Below, one piece after another: positions 1-11,658 of a stretch of 64,000 nt of DNA. Source of the stretch: Cunninghamia lanceolata (Eukaryota; Streptophyta; Pinopsida; Cupressales; Cupressaceae); the NCBI GenBank assembly GCA_027924645.1, contig BSBN01000850.1, positions 434,001 to 498,000 of the forward strand. The letters are read 5' to 3'. Within the stretch, counting starts at the first letter, position 1. Every line of letters starts with the position of its first letter. The notes beneath the pieces were generated by a model. It was not told where the DNA came from. It was given only the letters and a program-made list of their open reading frames with translations, and searched no databases. The position numbers were made by a program, and so were the translations under genes.

Positions 1-586
1 CGAACAACTTAACAGGACCTATCATACGACACAGATGTCGATTGACCAAACTCATCACAAGAACGATGTCTGGACATACTACATCATTTTTCCCACAACT
101 ACGTAAGAAAGAGTGACCTACTCTTACAATCTTTGATGTTCTCATCTATAATAGACTTAACCAAAATCAATACTTACCTCAAGATAACTAGGTTTAACTA
201 CCTGATGTTCATACTCAGTGGCAAACACCCATTGATATTCCAGAGTCTATTCTCCCCTTCCTGAAGATACCTTCTCTCTCTTGTTTCACAAAGAACCTGT
301 TCCATCTGTTCTTGTCAAAACAATCTCACATACAATTTGTGGTCAGAGTACCAATATTCTAGTCAAGACATATATACATCATATCATTTCATTTTCATAT
401 TGAAAAGATATTTTTAATTCATAACATCAGATTGATCATTCTCAAGTGATAAATCCAAGATTTCATAAAGTCAATTCTATCTAACCATAACATCATTTTC
501 CATAGAGTTAAACATATTCACATGTCTATACTATTTATGAAATTAACAAAAGTAAGTAGTAAAACTGAATCTAATAAAAAAAGGGA
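1..586. other. No gene recognised
   Basis: AT-rich sequence with no convincing reading frame on either strand. It ends in an A-rich run followed by AGGGA directly before the LTR at 587. It may be the flank of that element or the tail of an older repeat. Confidence 0.4.
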
Positions 587-1473
587 TGTAACAGAGATGG
601 TCGTAGGTGATTTTTGGATCTTTATTCATTGATTTTATTTATTTACTTGCTTATTTACTTCTTGGGGAAAGAAAGTAGATTTTTATCTAGGAATGTTATT
701 GGGTTACTTTCTGGACTAGGATGCTGAATGTGGATTTTCAAAGATGGCTTTCCTCTTTTCAGGAATTGAACCACGTTACTATTTAAATGATTATATCTAA
801 TTGAGATGACATTGAAATAGATGTTTATTTGTCTAGCAAAACTTATTTATATATATCTCTACCACATCCTGTTGTGAGACAATCTACATTTCATTATTTA
901 TTTAGAATTGCACATTCAGACATCAGGGTTGCATCAGGTGTTCCCTCCTGCCAGTTGTTTCTAGGTAGCTAGACTTTTCGTTTTATGAAGGGATCCAGGG
1001 AAGTGTAATTGGTTCATGGTTGGGTGGAAAAGCACCTGGGCTATGTTCCCATCTCTCAACTCGTAGGTGGTGGACCACTTGGTTCATGATTATTGGATGT
1101 ATTATGGCATGGTTGTCAAAGGACTTTGTGAATGATTTTATAGTGCTTTTACCTAGAATGAGCACGCGAGTTGTAATATTTAATGACTTTATTGATTTAT
1201 ATTGATGAGATTATCTTTTACATGATTTAATGCTTCTTATGGATTCTTATTTATGAAGATTTATTGACTCTATTGAATCTTATTGACGAGATTCTCTTTT
1301 ATTTTGATATTGTAATTAAGTGGATTAATTACACCCCCTTTTTATCTTTTGGAAGTTGTATATAAGCGGATTATTTACATATTTTTACTTTTGACAATCT
1401 GATGTTGTATTTAAGTGGATTATTTACTTCATTTTACTTTATTTACTTTTGTGATGGTTTGAGGTCTTTTACA
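587..1473 (+). repeat. 5' LTR of the 587-8206 element
   Basis: Starts TGTAAC and ends TTTTACA, the expected TG...CA termini. It aligns along its whole length with 7308-8206. Relative to the 3' copy it lacks about 44 bp near 1085, where the break falls between short GTTC repeats. It also carries a partial internal duplication of about 48 bp near 1357-1425. By eye the two copies are more than 90% identical outside these indels. Confidence 0.8.
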
Positions 1474-1475
1474 TT

Positions 1476-1490
1476 TGGTATTAGAGCACG
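1476..1490 (+). other. tRNA primer-binding site (initiator Met type)
   Basis: TGGTATTAGAGCACG, two bases after the LTR end, matches the usual plant TGGTATCAGAGC site apart from a C-to-T change. Its position fixes the 3' boundary of the 5' LTR. Confidence 0.75.
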
Positions 1491-1782
1491 GTTCCAGCAT
1501 TGGGAGCTCTGGGTGTGTGTGTTGCTCAGTTTGATCGAGCATGTGTGGGTCCTTGTGTGTTGGCCTATTGTGGATAGCATGTGCCTTCTTTTCTTTTTAC
1601 GGGGTTAGATAGACCCTGATGATTGTTCTTGAGTATGAATGACTAGGTTCTTTTCTTCTTTTAGGGTTATGCATTAGTATGTGAAAGAGGATGTTGGATC
1701 ATATGTTTGACTTATTTTATTTTGCCTTCTGGTGAATGCTGGCTTGAAATGCATGTTGCATTGTTTCATTGAGAGCATGATC

Positions 1783-1833
<51 letters not shown>
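1783..1833 (+). repeat. Compound microsatellite (AT)8(GT)17
   Basis: Uninterrupted AT dinucleotides at 1783-1798 pass directly into GT dinucleotides at 1799-1832. It lies inside the LTR element. A likely length-variable marker. Confidence 0.95.
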
Positions 1834-1834
<1 letters not shown>

Positions 1835-3320
1835 TTATAAGAAAGATAGTATTACATTGCCTCATTAAAGTTTAAGGAAAGAATGGTGTTGTGAAATCTT
1901 GGTTTATGAACCTAAATTTGCCCTAACTTAAATCTTGATTGTTGAATGTTTGCAAGTATATGAATGTATGTTTGTTTTATTTTGCCACAAATTTGTGTTT
2001 GAAAGGAGAATGGCTATTTTGCTTTCTATGCTTTCGAAAAGTTGCCTTCCAGGATGGGTGCCGAATATGGGGAAAATAGGGAGATATGTTTCCTTTTCAA
2101 AACCTACCCACCATTAATTGGTTTTATGTATTTAATTCCCTACCATATCCTATTAATGAGATGCTACATTCAAGTTGGGGATACATGTAGGTTAATAGGG
2201 ATGCACCAAGTTTGGTCAGGCATTCTTCAGTTTGATTGTGATTTCTTGGATTAGAATGCAATCTTTGTTGCTAGGTATCTAAGTGATGTTGTGTGGGAAT
2301 GATCTTATGGTATAGAAGTGTTTGGAATATTATAGGACTAGGTTGCTTGTGCGATTGAGTGTGTTCTCTTAACTCACCTCAATTTTGGTACCAGGTGTAG
2401 TGTAGCATTGTACTCCCTCTCTAGTGGCTAGAATTAGTCACATAGTTCATATAATATGAAAACTTTTGAATTTGATATTTATCTTTTTGACTTGATAATT
2501 TCTCTAAATGTTGTAAAGACCAACATTGAAAAAATTTATTCTTATTTATGAAAAAGTATAGCCATCAAACTTTGATATTTACTTCTCTTGTGACCTCGAT
2601 GGTCATGTTAGTTTTACTGTTGAAATTGTGTGCATTTTTATACGTTATTGTTGGAATTGAAATTTTCTTTTCTTCAGAATTTATTTATTTATTTATTAGT
2701 GGTGGCTATGCTTGAATGTTTTTAAACTATTGGTCATGTATCATGTTATGTTTTCTATCATGTCCATGACGGGCCTCTGATAGGTTGTGTAAGGGAGTAG
2801 GATGCAGAGAATATACTGTCTCGTAGCGAGTGTGTTACTAAGAGCTTTGGTAGATTGAATTAACATTGTTGAAGTGTTGAGGAAGTTTTGAATTAGATTT
2901 TGTGTCACTTTGGATCACTTGAAGTAAGTTGAAATTTTGAAGGAAGTTTTTGATAGAAGAATTGGAAAAAGTTAATAAAGAATTGATGAATGTTAAAAGG
3001 AGTAATATAGAATATATGGAAAGAATAAAGGGGTTAGGAAAGGAAAAGTATGAAAAGTTTTGTGAAAATGATCTTTTGCAAAAATAATTAGTGAAAGTTC
3101 AAGATTAGAAGGAGAAAATTCAATTAGAAAGATCAAAATGATGAGTTAAAATAATTATTTGCTGTAGGCCAAAAAGAAAATGAATGTTGGAAATCAAACT
3201 GTCAGTTTGTGAAGTCTCATGTGACATAGATGATTTGTGTTCTTTTGATCAATCACTTGGTAGTTTACTGAAGAATGTAAGGATGAAAATGATGATGAAT
3301 CTACTATCATAGCTAGTTGT

Positions 3321-3671
3321 TTGGATGATAATGTTGGTTTGAAAATCTTGAAGAAAACTGAATATATAGGCAAAGGTTTGGGTAAGCATGGGCAAGGAAT
3401 CAAAGAGCCCATTGAATCAATTGTGGAGACTAAGCATGAAGTCTCAGGTATCGAGGAGAAGGAAAAGAAAAGACAAATATTTTTGCAAGTACTAAGAAGT
3501 CATTTCAAGAAAAGAAGATTTTACATTGTTGACATTGTGATAGAGGACATAGAAGAGAAAATTGTTGGAATTAACATCATTGCAAAAATTTGTGGTTTGA
3601 AAATAAATCATAATGAAAAGACATTTTGGAAGAGAGAGTTAAAAAAAATGAATCTAGGACAAGTTGTTTAA
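3321..3671 (+). pseudogene. G-patch fragment of a retroelement protein
   Basis: The open frame contains IGKGLGKHGQGIKEPIE, a glycine-rich G-patch core followed by the EPIE extension. The same pattern occurs in the gag-like protein at 59363-61876. Some plant Ty3/gypsy polyproteins carry a G-patch near gag or protease, so this is probably a remnant of such a protein. The rest of the frame is lysine-rich and unrecognised. It opens with TTG rather than ATG, and the frame before it has a stop immediately upstream, so it is a fragment and not a complete gene. The surrounding 2900-4000 region is A- and G-rich and may be diverged coding sequence of the same element. Confidence 0.45.
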
Positions 3672-5200
3672 AAATGAGTTGTTGAATAAATGTATTTGAT
3701 TGGCAAAAGGAAAAGGAAAGGAATTGAACAACATAAACAAAACAACAGAATATAGTGAATAGCCAAGTGCATAGAATAGAAAGAAATTGAAGAAGTTGAA
3801 TTATTTTAGCATTGTGCAAAAGCACGAGGAAGACAAGGAAGAGTTTTGTGAGAATTTTGAATTGTAGATCATATTGAAGATAAAGTTTAGTTACAAGTAA
3901 TGAAAGAGGAAATGGATTCCATTGGTAGGAATGATATGAGAGGTATATAGTTCAGAAGAGTTTGCACAATCATTGGATATAACCTAGAGTTGGTGCACCT
4001 TTGGAGTTTTGTCTTGTTGTTGGAGATCTTGACCAATGTTTGTTTGGGAGGACTGATCTTTTGATATTTTATGTGTTACCATGAGGTGGTATATATGCAT
4101 TATGAGGATTGATTCTTGTCTTTATGAGTCTATGTGAATTGATTTATGCTTCCTTGGTGTGCGTTAAAGATGTGATTGTTACTCTTATGCTAGAATAAAT
4201 GTAATTGAGTGGTAGTTGTACCATGTGATAGATTATATACATTGAATTGGCAATTGTGCCATGTGAATTGATTGATTGATTATACATGGATTTATTTGAT
4301 GGACGTAATGTTAAATGTGAAATTGAGATATTGTTTTGTATAAGGTTGAGTAGGACCAATAGTTTGGTGGATGGTGCCACATGGGAAGATGTAAAAGGGC
4401 ATTAATATGCTTTGTTAGAATTGATGATACCTTAATGATACTTTGAGTTATTGTTATAAGCTACTTTGATACATTGTTGGTGGTAGATTAATAAATTATT
4501 ATTTTGATGTGTAATAAGACATCGGGACGATGTCTCTTCCTAGTGGGGAAGGATGTCACGTCTTATTTTTATAGACTATATTATTATTCTAAATTAGTGA
4601 ACATTTACCATGATTATTTTACTTTGAGTAAGCTCCACATGTGAGAAGGTAATTATCATGATGTTATATTTACATAAATTAGAAAGTTGATTTAAATATT
4701 ACATATTATCGATATGATTATGATGTTTTGCTTCGGCTATGTTTTTGGGAACTATCCTATTGATGTCAAGTTGAGTGCAAATGAATACAAGTACTTGTCG
4801 AAGACGAGAACATGGTTGAGGTAGAGATGTTCTAGCCACTTGGAAAGAACTGTTTGGGATGGTTAACTTTGATGCAATCACACACTCACGTAGTTTCATA
4901 TGCATTTTCAAATGACTTATTTTTGTGCATCAATGTGTGGTTAATAATCATGATTGATGATTTGATAATTAGAAAATTATTGTGTTTTCAATTGTTATGA
5001 AAATCCTTTTCGAATGCATGAATTGATTATAATAATTAAATGTCTTTTCGAATTATATTTTAAATGGTGTATTGTTAAATAGTGAATATATATGGTTGTA
5101 TTTTATATATGTCAAAAAATAATAGTAAAAAAAATAATAAACTTTTTCTATAGATGTTTGGAAGACAATATGTAAAATAAATTTAAATAATTATATTAAA

Positions 5201-5205
<5 letters not shown>

Positions 5206-5234
<29 letters not shown>
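5206..5234 (+). repeat. (AT)n microsatellite
   Basis: About 29 bases of alternating A and T without interruption. Confidence 0.9.
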
Positions 5235-5239
<5 letters not shown>

Positions 5240-5352
5240 ATTATTTTACTTCTTGATTTATTTAAAGTGTTTGTGTTTTAATAAAAATAGTTAAATTATG
5301 TTAATAATATCATTAATATATTTAGAAATTTGAATAAAAGAATTAAATTTAA

Positions 5353-5378
5353 CTTACTGTCATTCATGCGACAGTAAG
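5353..5378 (+). repeat. Perfect 9-bp hairpin
   Basis: CTTACTGTC at 5353-5361 and its exact reverse complement GACAGTAAG at 5370-5378, with an 8-base loop. It sits in AT-rich sequence of the putative nested LTR; role unknown. Confidence 0.8.
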
Positions 5379-7297
5379 CTAATTAAAATAGTTGTTATTT
5401 TAAGATAAATAGAAAATTAAAGATTTTTAATATTGCTTTTCTCATGCAAACTAAAATTAAAACTTTAGTCCTAAAACCTAAAGCTGGGTCACCAAAACTA
5501 AGAGGAGATTTTTTTTTATAAAAAGGAAAAAGGTGTTTTCGAAAGCCAGTCAAGAATAGCGATTGAAAAACAATGATAAATTTGTCATATCAAAACAAAA
5601 TTTGAAATCATAAAGTGTTTCAGAAAGCTGGGGAAGAGTAGAACAAAACCCAGAAATACTTTGAAGAAATTCACAAATTTTAGTGAATGTTTTTGCAAAG
5701 GAAGAGGACATATTTTTATGGCAACAGCAGGAAGGTAGTCAACCATTCTGGGTAGCAAACATCAACAAGCAAATCGACCTCTATTTTTAGCCAATCATTC
5801 CGGGTATTTATCTTATGTTTTGCATTGATTAAAAGTTTGTTAAATAACAGCAGAACTTAGAGAAATTAGCCTGTATGTGTGTATTATTTGCTAGTCCGCG
5901 TTTCATTGCCAATCGGCCTGCTTTAACGAACTCGCTGAAAATTCCTCCTGACCCCTAATTGATAGACCTAGGTCTAGATTTTCCCCTTTTATTGTTTTAT
6001 ACTGCTCTCTCTCTCAGATTTACTTCTGCCACAACCTTAAGGTGAAGACCTTGGCGTTTGAATTTCAGATCGAGCTTCCTTATGTTTTTACCTGTCACCT
6101 ACCTGCTCAACTTCAATGTAGCATTAAGATTGACCTGCTTCCCCCAGGTTATCGAATCCCAGGCATGAGTTTGGTTCCTTATTGTTGTTTATTCCTCTGT
6201 CTGCCTTCTTTGGCCACCTAGTTGATTGGGTAGGAATGACTTTCTCTCCAAACCTGAGCTGAATATACCATGAATTTGTGTTTATGAGTGGATCAACCAG
6301 ATTTAAGTGGGATGCCAGTGTTCTTTTGCTACTTATGCATGACCCTTTGTGTTGGCTATTTTGTTTCCTTTCCTGGCAGATCTTTGTCTCTTTATTTATG
6401 ATAAGTGTAATTGCCTCCTTCATATTATTTAAGGTTGGAAACATAGTTATATTTCTTAGACAAAGTCATATTATTTTCCTGTCATATATAAATTATCTCA
6501 GCTGTTATCATTCTGTGTGTTGTTCGAATCTTTTCATGTTATAAATCGACCTTTCTATGTGTGAAATTCAAACTCTTAAAAAAGATAGATAAAACTAATA
6601 TATTCCTGTAGACATGTTCCTTTATTGTTGCTGTTTTAAAACACTGTTTTGAACCATTATCTTAGAATGACTAAAATCTGATTAAACTTTGTTTATTATT
6701 TATTTTTCAATTCTGCCACAGCCCCTGTCACTGAAATGACAAGAAGGTTAATGTATGTTACATATAAACTTATTGAATAAACTAAGTAGTTCTTGTCACA
6801 GAAATGATAGTAGATTTGAATAAAACTGAGAATGACTTTTATACATTGAATTATGACTGAAAAATGGATTCGAAATTATATAAAATTGACAAACTTATGG
6901 ATGAATTGTATGAACAAATTGATGGATTATTGCTTGGAAATTGTGTTTCCTTGATTGGAGTTTTTAGAAAGGGATTTGAAATGATTTATAGAAGAACATT
7001 AATTGTTTTAATCTATTATTCAATTTACTTGATCTTGAGGAAAGATAGAAATAATATTTGACATAAGTAGGCATGGAATCGCATTGTGTGAGAGTGGAGT
7101 AGTCAAACATCATCATTGATTTTATTGCTTGGATTATGAAATGGTATTTGGATATGAAGTAAAACCATTAGTTTCTACAATCTATTTAAACCATGTAAAT
7201 ACGAATTGATAATATAATTAGATTACAAAATCTATATTGCTTTATAATGTTCTTCATTACTACTTGATCGAAAAGTGTGCTTTCTTTATTGATGCAT

Positions 7298-7307
7298 GGG
7301 AAAGGGA
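7298..7307 (+). other. Polypurine tract
   Basis: GGGAAAGGGA directly abuts the start of the 3' LTR, as expected for plus-strand priming. It supports the plus orientation of the 587-8206 element. Confidence 0.65.
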
Positions 7308-8206
7308 TTTAGAGATGGTCGTAGGTGATTTTTGGATCTTTATTCATTGATTTTATTTATTTACTTGCTTATTTACTTCCTACGGAAAGAAGGTAGATTT
7401 TTATCTAGGAATGTTATTAGGTTACTTTCTAGACTAGGATGCCAAATGTGGATTTTCAGAGATGGCTTTTCCTCTTTTTGGGAATTGAACCATGTTACTA
7501 TTTAAAGGATTATATCTAATTGAGATGACATTGAAATAGATGTTTATTTGTCTAGCAAAACTTATTTATATATATCTCTGCCACATCTTGTTGTGAGACA
7601 ACCTGCATTTCATTATTTATTTAGAATTGCACATTCAGACATCAGGGTTGCATCAGGTATTCCCTCCTGCCATTTGTTTCCAAGTAGGTAGACATTTCAT
7701 GCAGGGCTGGGTTTCCTTCATTTTATGAAGGGATCTGAGGAAGTGTAATTGCTTCATGGTTGGGTGGAAAATCACGTGGGCCATGTTCCCGTCTCTCAGC
7801 TCGCATGTGATGGACCACTTGGTTCGTGCGACCAAGGAGTGTATTGATTTATTTATTCATGTTGTTCATGATTATTGGATTTATTATGACATGGTTGTCA
7901 AAGGACTTTGTGTATGATTTTATAGTGCTTTTACCTGGAATGAGCATGCGAGTTGTAAGATTTAATGACTTTATTGATTTATATTGATGAGATTATCTTT
8001 TGCAAGATTTAATGATTCTTATGGATTCTTATTTATGAAGATTTATTGACTCTATTGAATCTTATTGACGAGATTATCATTTATTTTGATATTGTAATTA
8101 AGCGGATTAATTACACCCCCTTTTTATCTTTTGGAAGTTGTATTTAAGTGGATTATTTACTTCATTTTACTTCATTTTCTTTTGTGGTGGTTTGAGGGCT
8201 TTTACA
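7308..8206 (+). repeat. 3' LTR of the 587-8206 element
   Basis: Full-length match to 587-1473. The first base pair has decayed: TTTAG here against TGTAACAG in the left copy. It ends TTTTACA. It has about 28 bases near 7690-7718 and about 44 bases near 7825-7870 that are absent from the 5' LTR, so the copies have diverged by indels as well as substitutions, pointing to an old insertion. Confidence 0.75.
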
Positions 8207-9424
8207 TATCAACTGAAGTAAAATTTAGTTCAATTACTTCAATTCATTGATGATGATCAAAGAATCATTTGGTATATAATTGTCTAGTGGGATGATCAAA
8301 TGACCTACACATGATGAGTGTGGTGGCAAATCACTCACATATGAAATAGAATATTAAAGTAAACTAACATTACTATAAATTGACATATCATTACTTAAAA
8401 ACAAGGAATTGTACATACAATCAAGGTTAAATGAATAGAAAAAATCATAGTAAAGTCTAAGCTAAAATCAATGGGAAAAAGTGTACTTTGATGAACTTGG
8501 ATAAGTTCCTCCTCTAACATCAACTATTATCACATTTGTATATTAATACTAATCTTTTTTAATATTAAATTTAAATGGAAAATTATGATATAACTTTAAA
8601 TTTTACATAAAAGAAAGACTAAACTTGCTCTTCATGTACTCTAGTATATGATGCCTCCTATTGTGTAGATGAAACATAATGGACCCTAGTTTATTGTGTC
8701 ATGTTCTTTAGTTTATGATGCCTTAGGTTGTGTAGATGAAATGTGAGGGACAATATAATTTGATGTGTCTAGGGGCACCTCCTTAGTCTCTCCATGAGGA
8801 CCTATGCACAACTAGTCACATGTGCTATAATGTTGAGGAAGATAGATGTGTATTAACAAGAAGGGCCCACTACTATCAAATGATTCACTATGAGCATCTA
8901 TTTCATGTGGTTTTGTCAATAAATAATTGTGTAATCAATGATCTATTAAAGAGTGTGTAACAAAGAGGCATTGATATGTTGCATCAATGATAATGGTGAG
9001 GTGTTGCATGGGAGGTGGAGAAGAGATAGTAGGAGGGGGAGCAAATGGACCCTGCATATGTTATACTACCTTAGGTTTATGTTGAGGCATAACTCTAAGT
9101 ATTCCTTGAAACTCTTTGAAATCAAAATAGGTGACTTTATGGCTTAATATGAATTCTACATAAAGCTTATAGATGAAATATAGAGGTACATCAAGATTGT
9201 TGTTGGGTGCTTTATCAAAAACCATCTACCAATGATCCTAAAACTTATTAGTTATACCTTGATGTCTGTGGACCACTTGATTAAAAATTTGGGTTTACTT
9301 ATGCCAATGGGTATTTTGGTAGCGAGGTGGCCAAAATGAGCCACCATCTATGCTTTCCTAATGTCTATTTTTTCGCTTAGTCATAAGATAGGTTGGTAGA
9401 ATATTCAATTCTCTTGGCTTCTCT
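8207..9424. other. No clear gene; short diverged duplication
   Basis: AT-rich sequence. A block near 8640-8690 (ATGATGCC...GTGTAGATGAAA) recurs at 8703-8760, an imperfect local duplication. The minus strand has broken coding-like stretches continuing from the 9637 start, but no family is recognisable. Confidence 0.4.
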
Positions 9425-9637
9425 TTACTGTTGAAATGTGTCATATTGGTTTGTAAAGGTATTGACATTGCTTACAATTGCTTCTAGGGTGGAAGTCATC
9501 AAAGATAGTTGAGGGTGGCTATGATAAATTTGTATAATCTTGTTTATTTCATTAGTATCATTTTTAATTTCTTGTTCAATTGTTGGGGGAGGGATTGGGG
9601 TGGAAGGGTGTGGGTTTGTAAGAGGTTGCTCAGTCAT
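9425..9637 (-). pseudogene. Unidentified proline-rich ORF start
   Basis: A minus-strand ATG at 9637 opens a 70-codon frame beginning MTEQPLTNPHPSTPIPPP, a proline/threonine-rich N terminus, followed by a polar helix-like stretch. The frame then breaks, and partial frames carry on towards 8500. It may be the start of a decayed transposon or host protein; I do not recognise it, and it could be a chance frame. Confidence 0.25.
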
Positions 9638-10150
9638 ATGATCTATTTCAAATTTAAAATGTATATATTTATAATTTAGAACAATATTTAATTAAAACAT
9701 ATACAATTTTAATTTAATTTAAACTTATATACATATAAATTTAGAATGAATAATAAGAATTAAACCCTAAACTATAACAAATCTAACACAAGTACCAACC
9801 CTCGGTAGGTTAACACTTTTAGAAAAAAAACTAGCCTTCAAAGCACACCTAATGTATTATCAAAAATAAATTTGTTACAATACAATATCACAATATCAGT
9901 GCTCTATTAGGAGTAAGAGAAGATCAAATGTATCACCTCCAACAAATTTTGTCTAACCGTTGAATAATCCAACATCATAACCATACTTTAATGTCACAAC
10001 CAAGAGCAACAAGATATCAATGCTCTTCAACAATGGAGGAAATTTGACATCATAATCCTACCTTCCAAACACTTCACCACATAAATATCTCATCTCAAGC
10101 ACTCTATTTATAGACAAGGATAACAATAAAACTAAATTTTCTAATCAATG

Positions 10151-10960
10151 TGTAGACACCTAAAAATGACCATGTATTCACCCTTCATTTTCGACACATT
10201 CCTAACACCACCTTTCATCCTAACATGTCTTCTAAATTAATTAAATAATTTAATTATTTAATTAATTTATCCCTTTTTAATTAATCCATTTTTCCCAAAT
10301 TATATAAATAAATTTTATTTATTTATTTAATTTACCATTTCTTCATAAATTTATTAATAAAGTCCATTTATTTAATTAATTAATCACTTCTAACAACTTC
10401 CTCTCCATAAATTAATTAAATAATTCTATTATTTAATTAATTTACCCACTCACATCCTTATCTTCAACCACTTACCACAATTGTTATATGATTGATCTAA
10501 AATTAAATTCACTTTTCATCTCCACCATTCATTATTATACTACATCTTTTAATTTCAACCATTCACATAGAAGAATGCTCTAGAAGATCCTTATCCATGA
10601 CCTATAATCCTCTCACCTAATCTTAGCCATCCATTTTATCTTTTAATCCTAGCCCTTCATCTATCATATTTGACCTCTATAAATATAACCTCTCACATCA
10701 TTATCATAACACATCTTTCATATGCAAGTACATGCTATCATTTTCCATATCATTATCATTATCATTTTCCTTCATTATAGCCATTTCCATACATGGGTTA
10801 TGTTGGTTTTTGAGCAGTCCACAATGCATAATATATCCATAGAACAAAGCTAGTAGATCTAGGGTGCACTCTATTCCATTCTATCAAGTGTGAGGGTGTG
10901 ATTTGGAGGTGAAAGTATTGAGTTATATAGGTGCTAAAATAGAAATGATGGGAGTTGAAT
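10151..10960 (+). repeat. LTR of the TGTAGACAC family (right end uncertain)
   Basis: It begins TGTAGACACC, shares AT-rich blocks built on AATTAATTAAATAA with the LTRs at 45033 and 55147, and has the box GCCATCCAT at 10626-10634 and the TATA element CTATAAA at 10677-10683. The segment near 10851-10890 resembles 55848-55892. No primer-binding site or clean CA terminus follows. It seems truncated against the interior of the minus-strand element to its right. Confidence 0.65.
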
Positions 10961-11635
10961 GATAGAAAGTTATACCTGTTACGCGGGCACTAATGTCTGC
11001 TTGTTGAGCGTTAAAGCGACTTGGATAGTATGATGACTTGCAAAATGATAAAATTTTGCAAAACAAAATATTAGGGACCTGTAAATGTGTTGTTAAACAG
11101 GTTGGCCCAACACAAAACTAATTAACTTGATCTTTAAGGCCTAAAATGATGAAAAAATAAATTTCAAATATATCAAAGACCAGGTGCTAATCTGAAGGAT
11201 TTGGGCACTAAAGGCTGCAGGATGGGCACTGAATTGATTTTGGCATTATGAGGGCTTGTACAATGGTAAAATTCTGTAAAATAGAATGTTAGGAACCTGC
11301 AAATGTGATGTTAGGAGTTATGACAAGCCATCATAAACATAATTAAGCCAAATGGACAAGAAAAATGCATGAAATGAACAAGTGGAACTCCCCTGTGCTC
11401 GGGCACTGAACCATGTAGGTTGAGTGTTGATCGGCATAAACTCTAGGCGCTAAAAGGTAGAAACCAAGCGCTGAAAGGTCGTTAAAGGTGCAGCAAGGTT
11501 TAGGCATTGAAGCTGATTGTATGGGTGCTGAAATCTACTGTCTAGGTGTTGCTTAGCGAAAACTCGGCACTGTTCTGACCTGCACAAAAGAAAGCAAGAC
11601 AATTGCAAATTAAAATGAGGTGTTAGGGTAGTGGG
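10961..11635 (-). mobile_element. Interior fragment of a minus-strand LTR element
   Basis: Sequence directly downstream (in minus orientation) of the primer-binding site near 11640. It holds an imperfect direct repeat: 11037-11100 and 11260-11325 share the order CTTG..AATG.TAAAATT..G.AAAA..A..TTAGG.ACCTG.AAATGTG. It also has many GGGCACTGAA or GGCGCTGAAA words. No protein is recognised. Cut off on the left by the + LTR that starts at 10151. Confidence 0.4.
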
Positions 11636-11657
11636 GGTCTCACCGGACGTGCCAAAA
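11636..11657 (-). other. tRNA primer-binding site, minus strand
   Basis: The minus strand reads TTTGGCACGTCCGGTGAGAC, the same type as the site TTTGGCACGCCC at 55974 in the plus-strand element. It lies just inside the LTR end at 11659. Confidence 0.55.
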
Positions 11658-11658
11658 A

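Larger units (their letters stand above)
4554..6120 (+). repeat. Probable nested LTR, start well defined, end uncertain
   Basis: The purine tract AGTGGGGAAGGA at 4542-4553 runs directly into TGTCACGTC. This layout, with GGACGATGTCTC just upstream, is typical of the 3' end of a Ty3/gypsy internal region followed by its 3' LTR. I cannot find the second copy or the TG...CA end, so the right boundary is a guess. If correct, an older gypsy element lies inside the 587-8206 element. Confidence 0.4.
587..8206 (+). mobile_element. LTR retroelement lacking recognisable pol
   Basis: Two long direct repeats (587-1473 and 7308-8206) enclose about 5.8 kb. A primer-binding site matching initiator Met tRNA follows the left copy, and a purine tract precedes the right copy. 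These are the hallmarks of a complete LTR element on the plus strand. I find no reverse transcriptase, integrase or protease in the interior, only a G-patch ORF and a second LTR-like start at 4554, so it is either non-autonomous or badly eroded and nested. The bases outside the two ends (AGGGA and TATCA) do not form a target-site duplication; this may reflect decay, recombination between elements, or a misplaced end. Confidence 0.75.
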
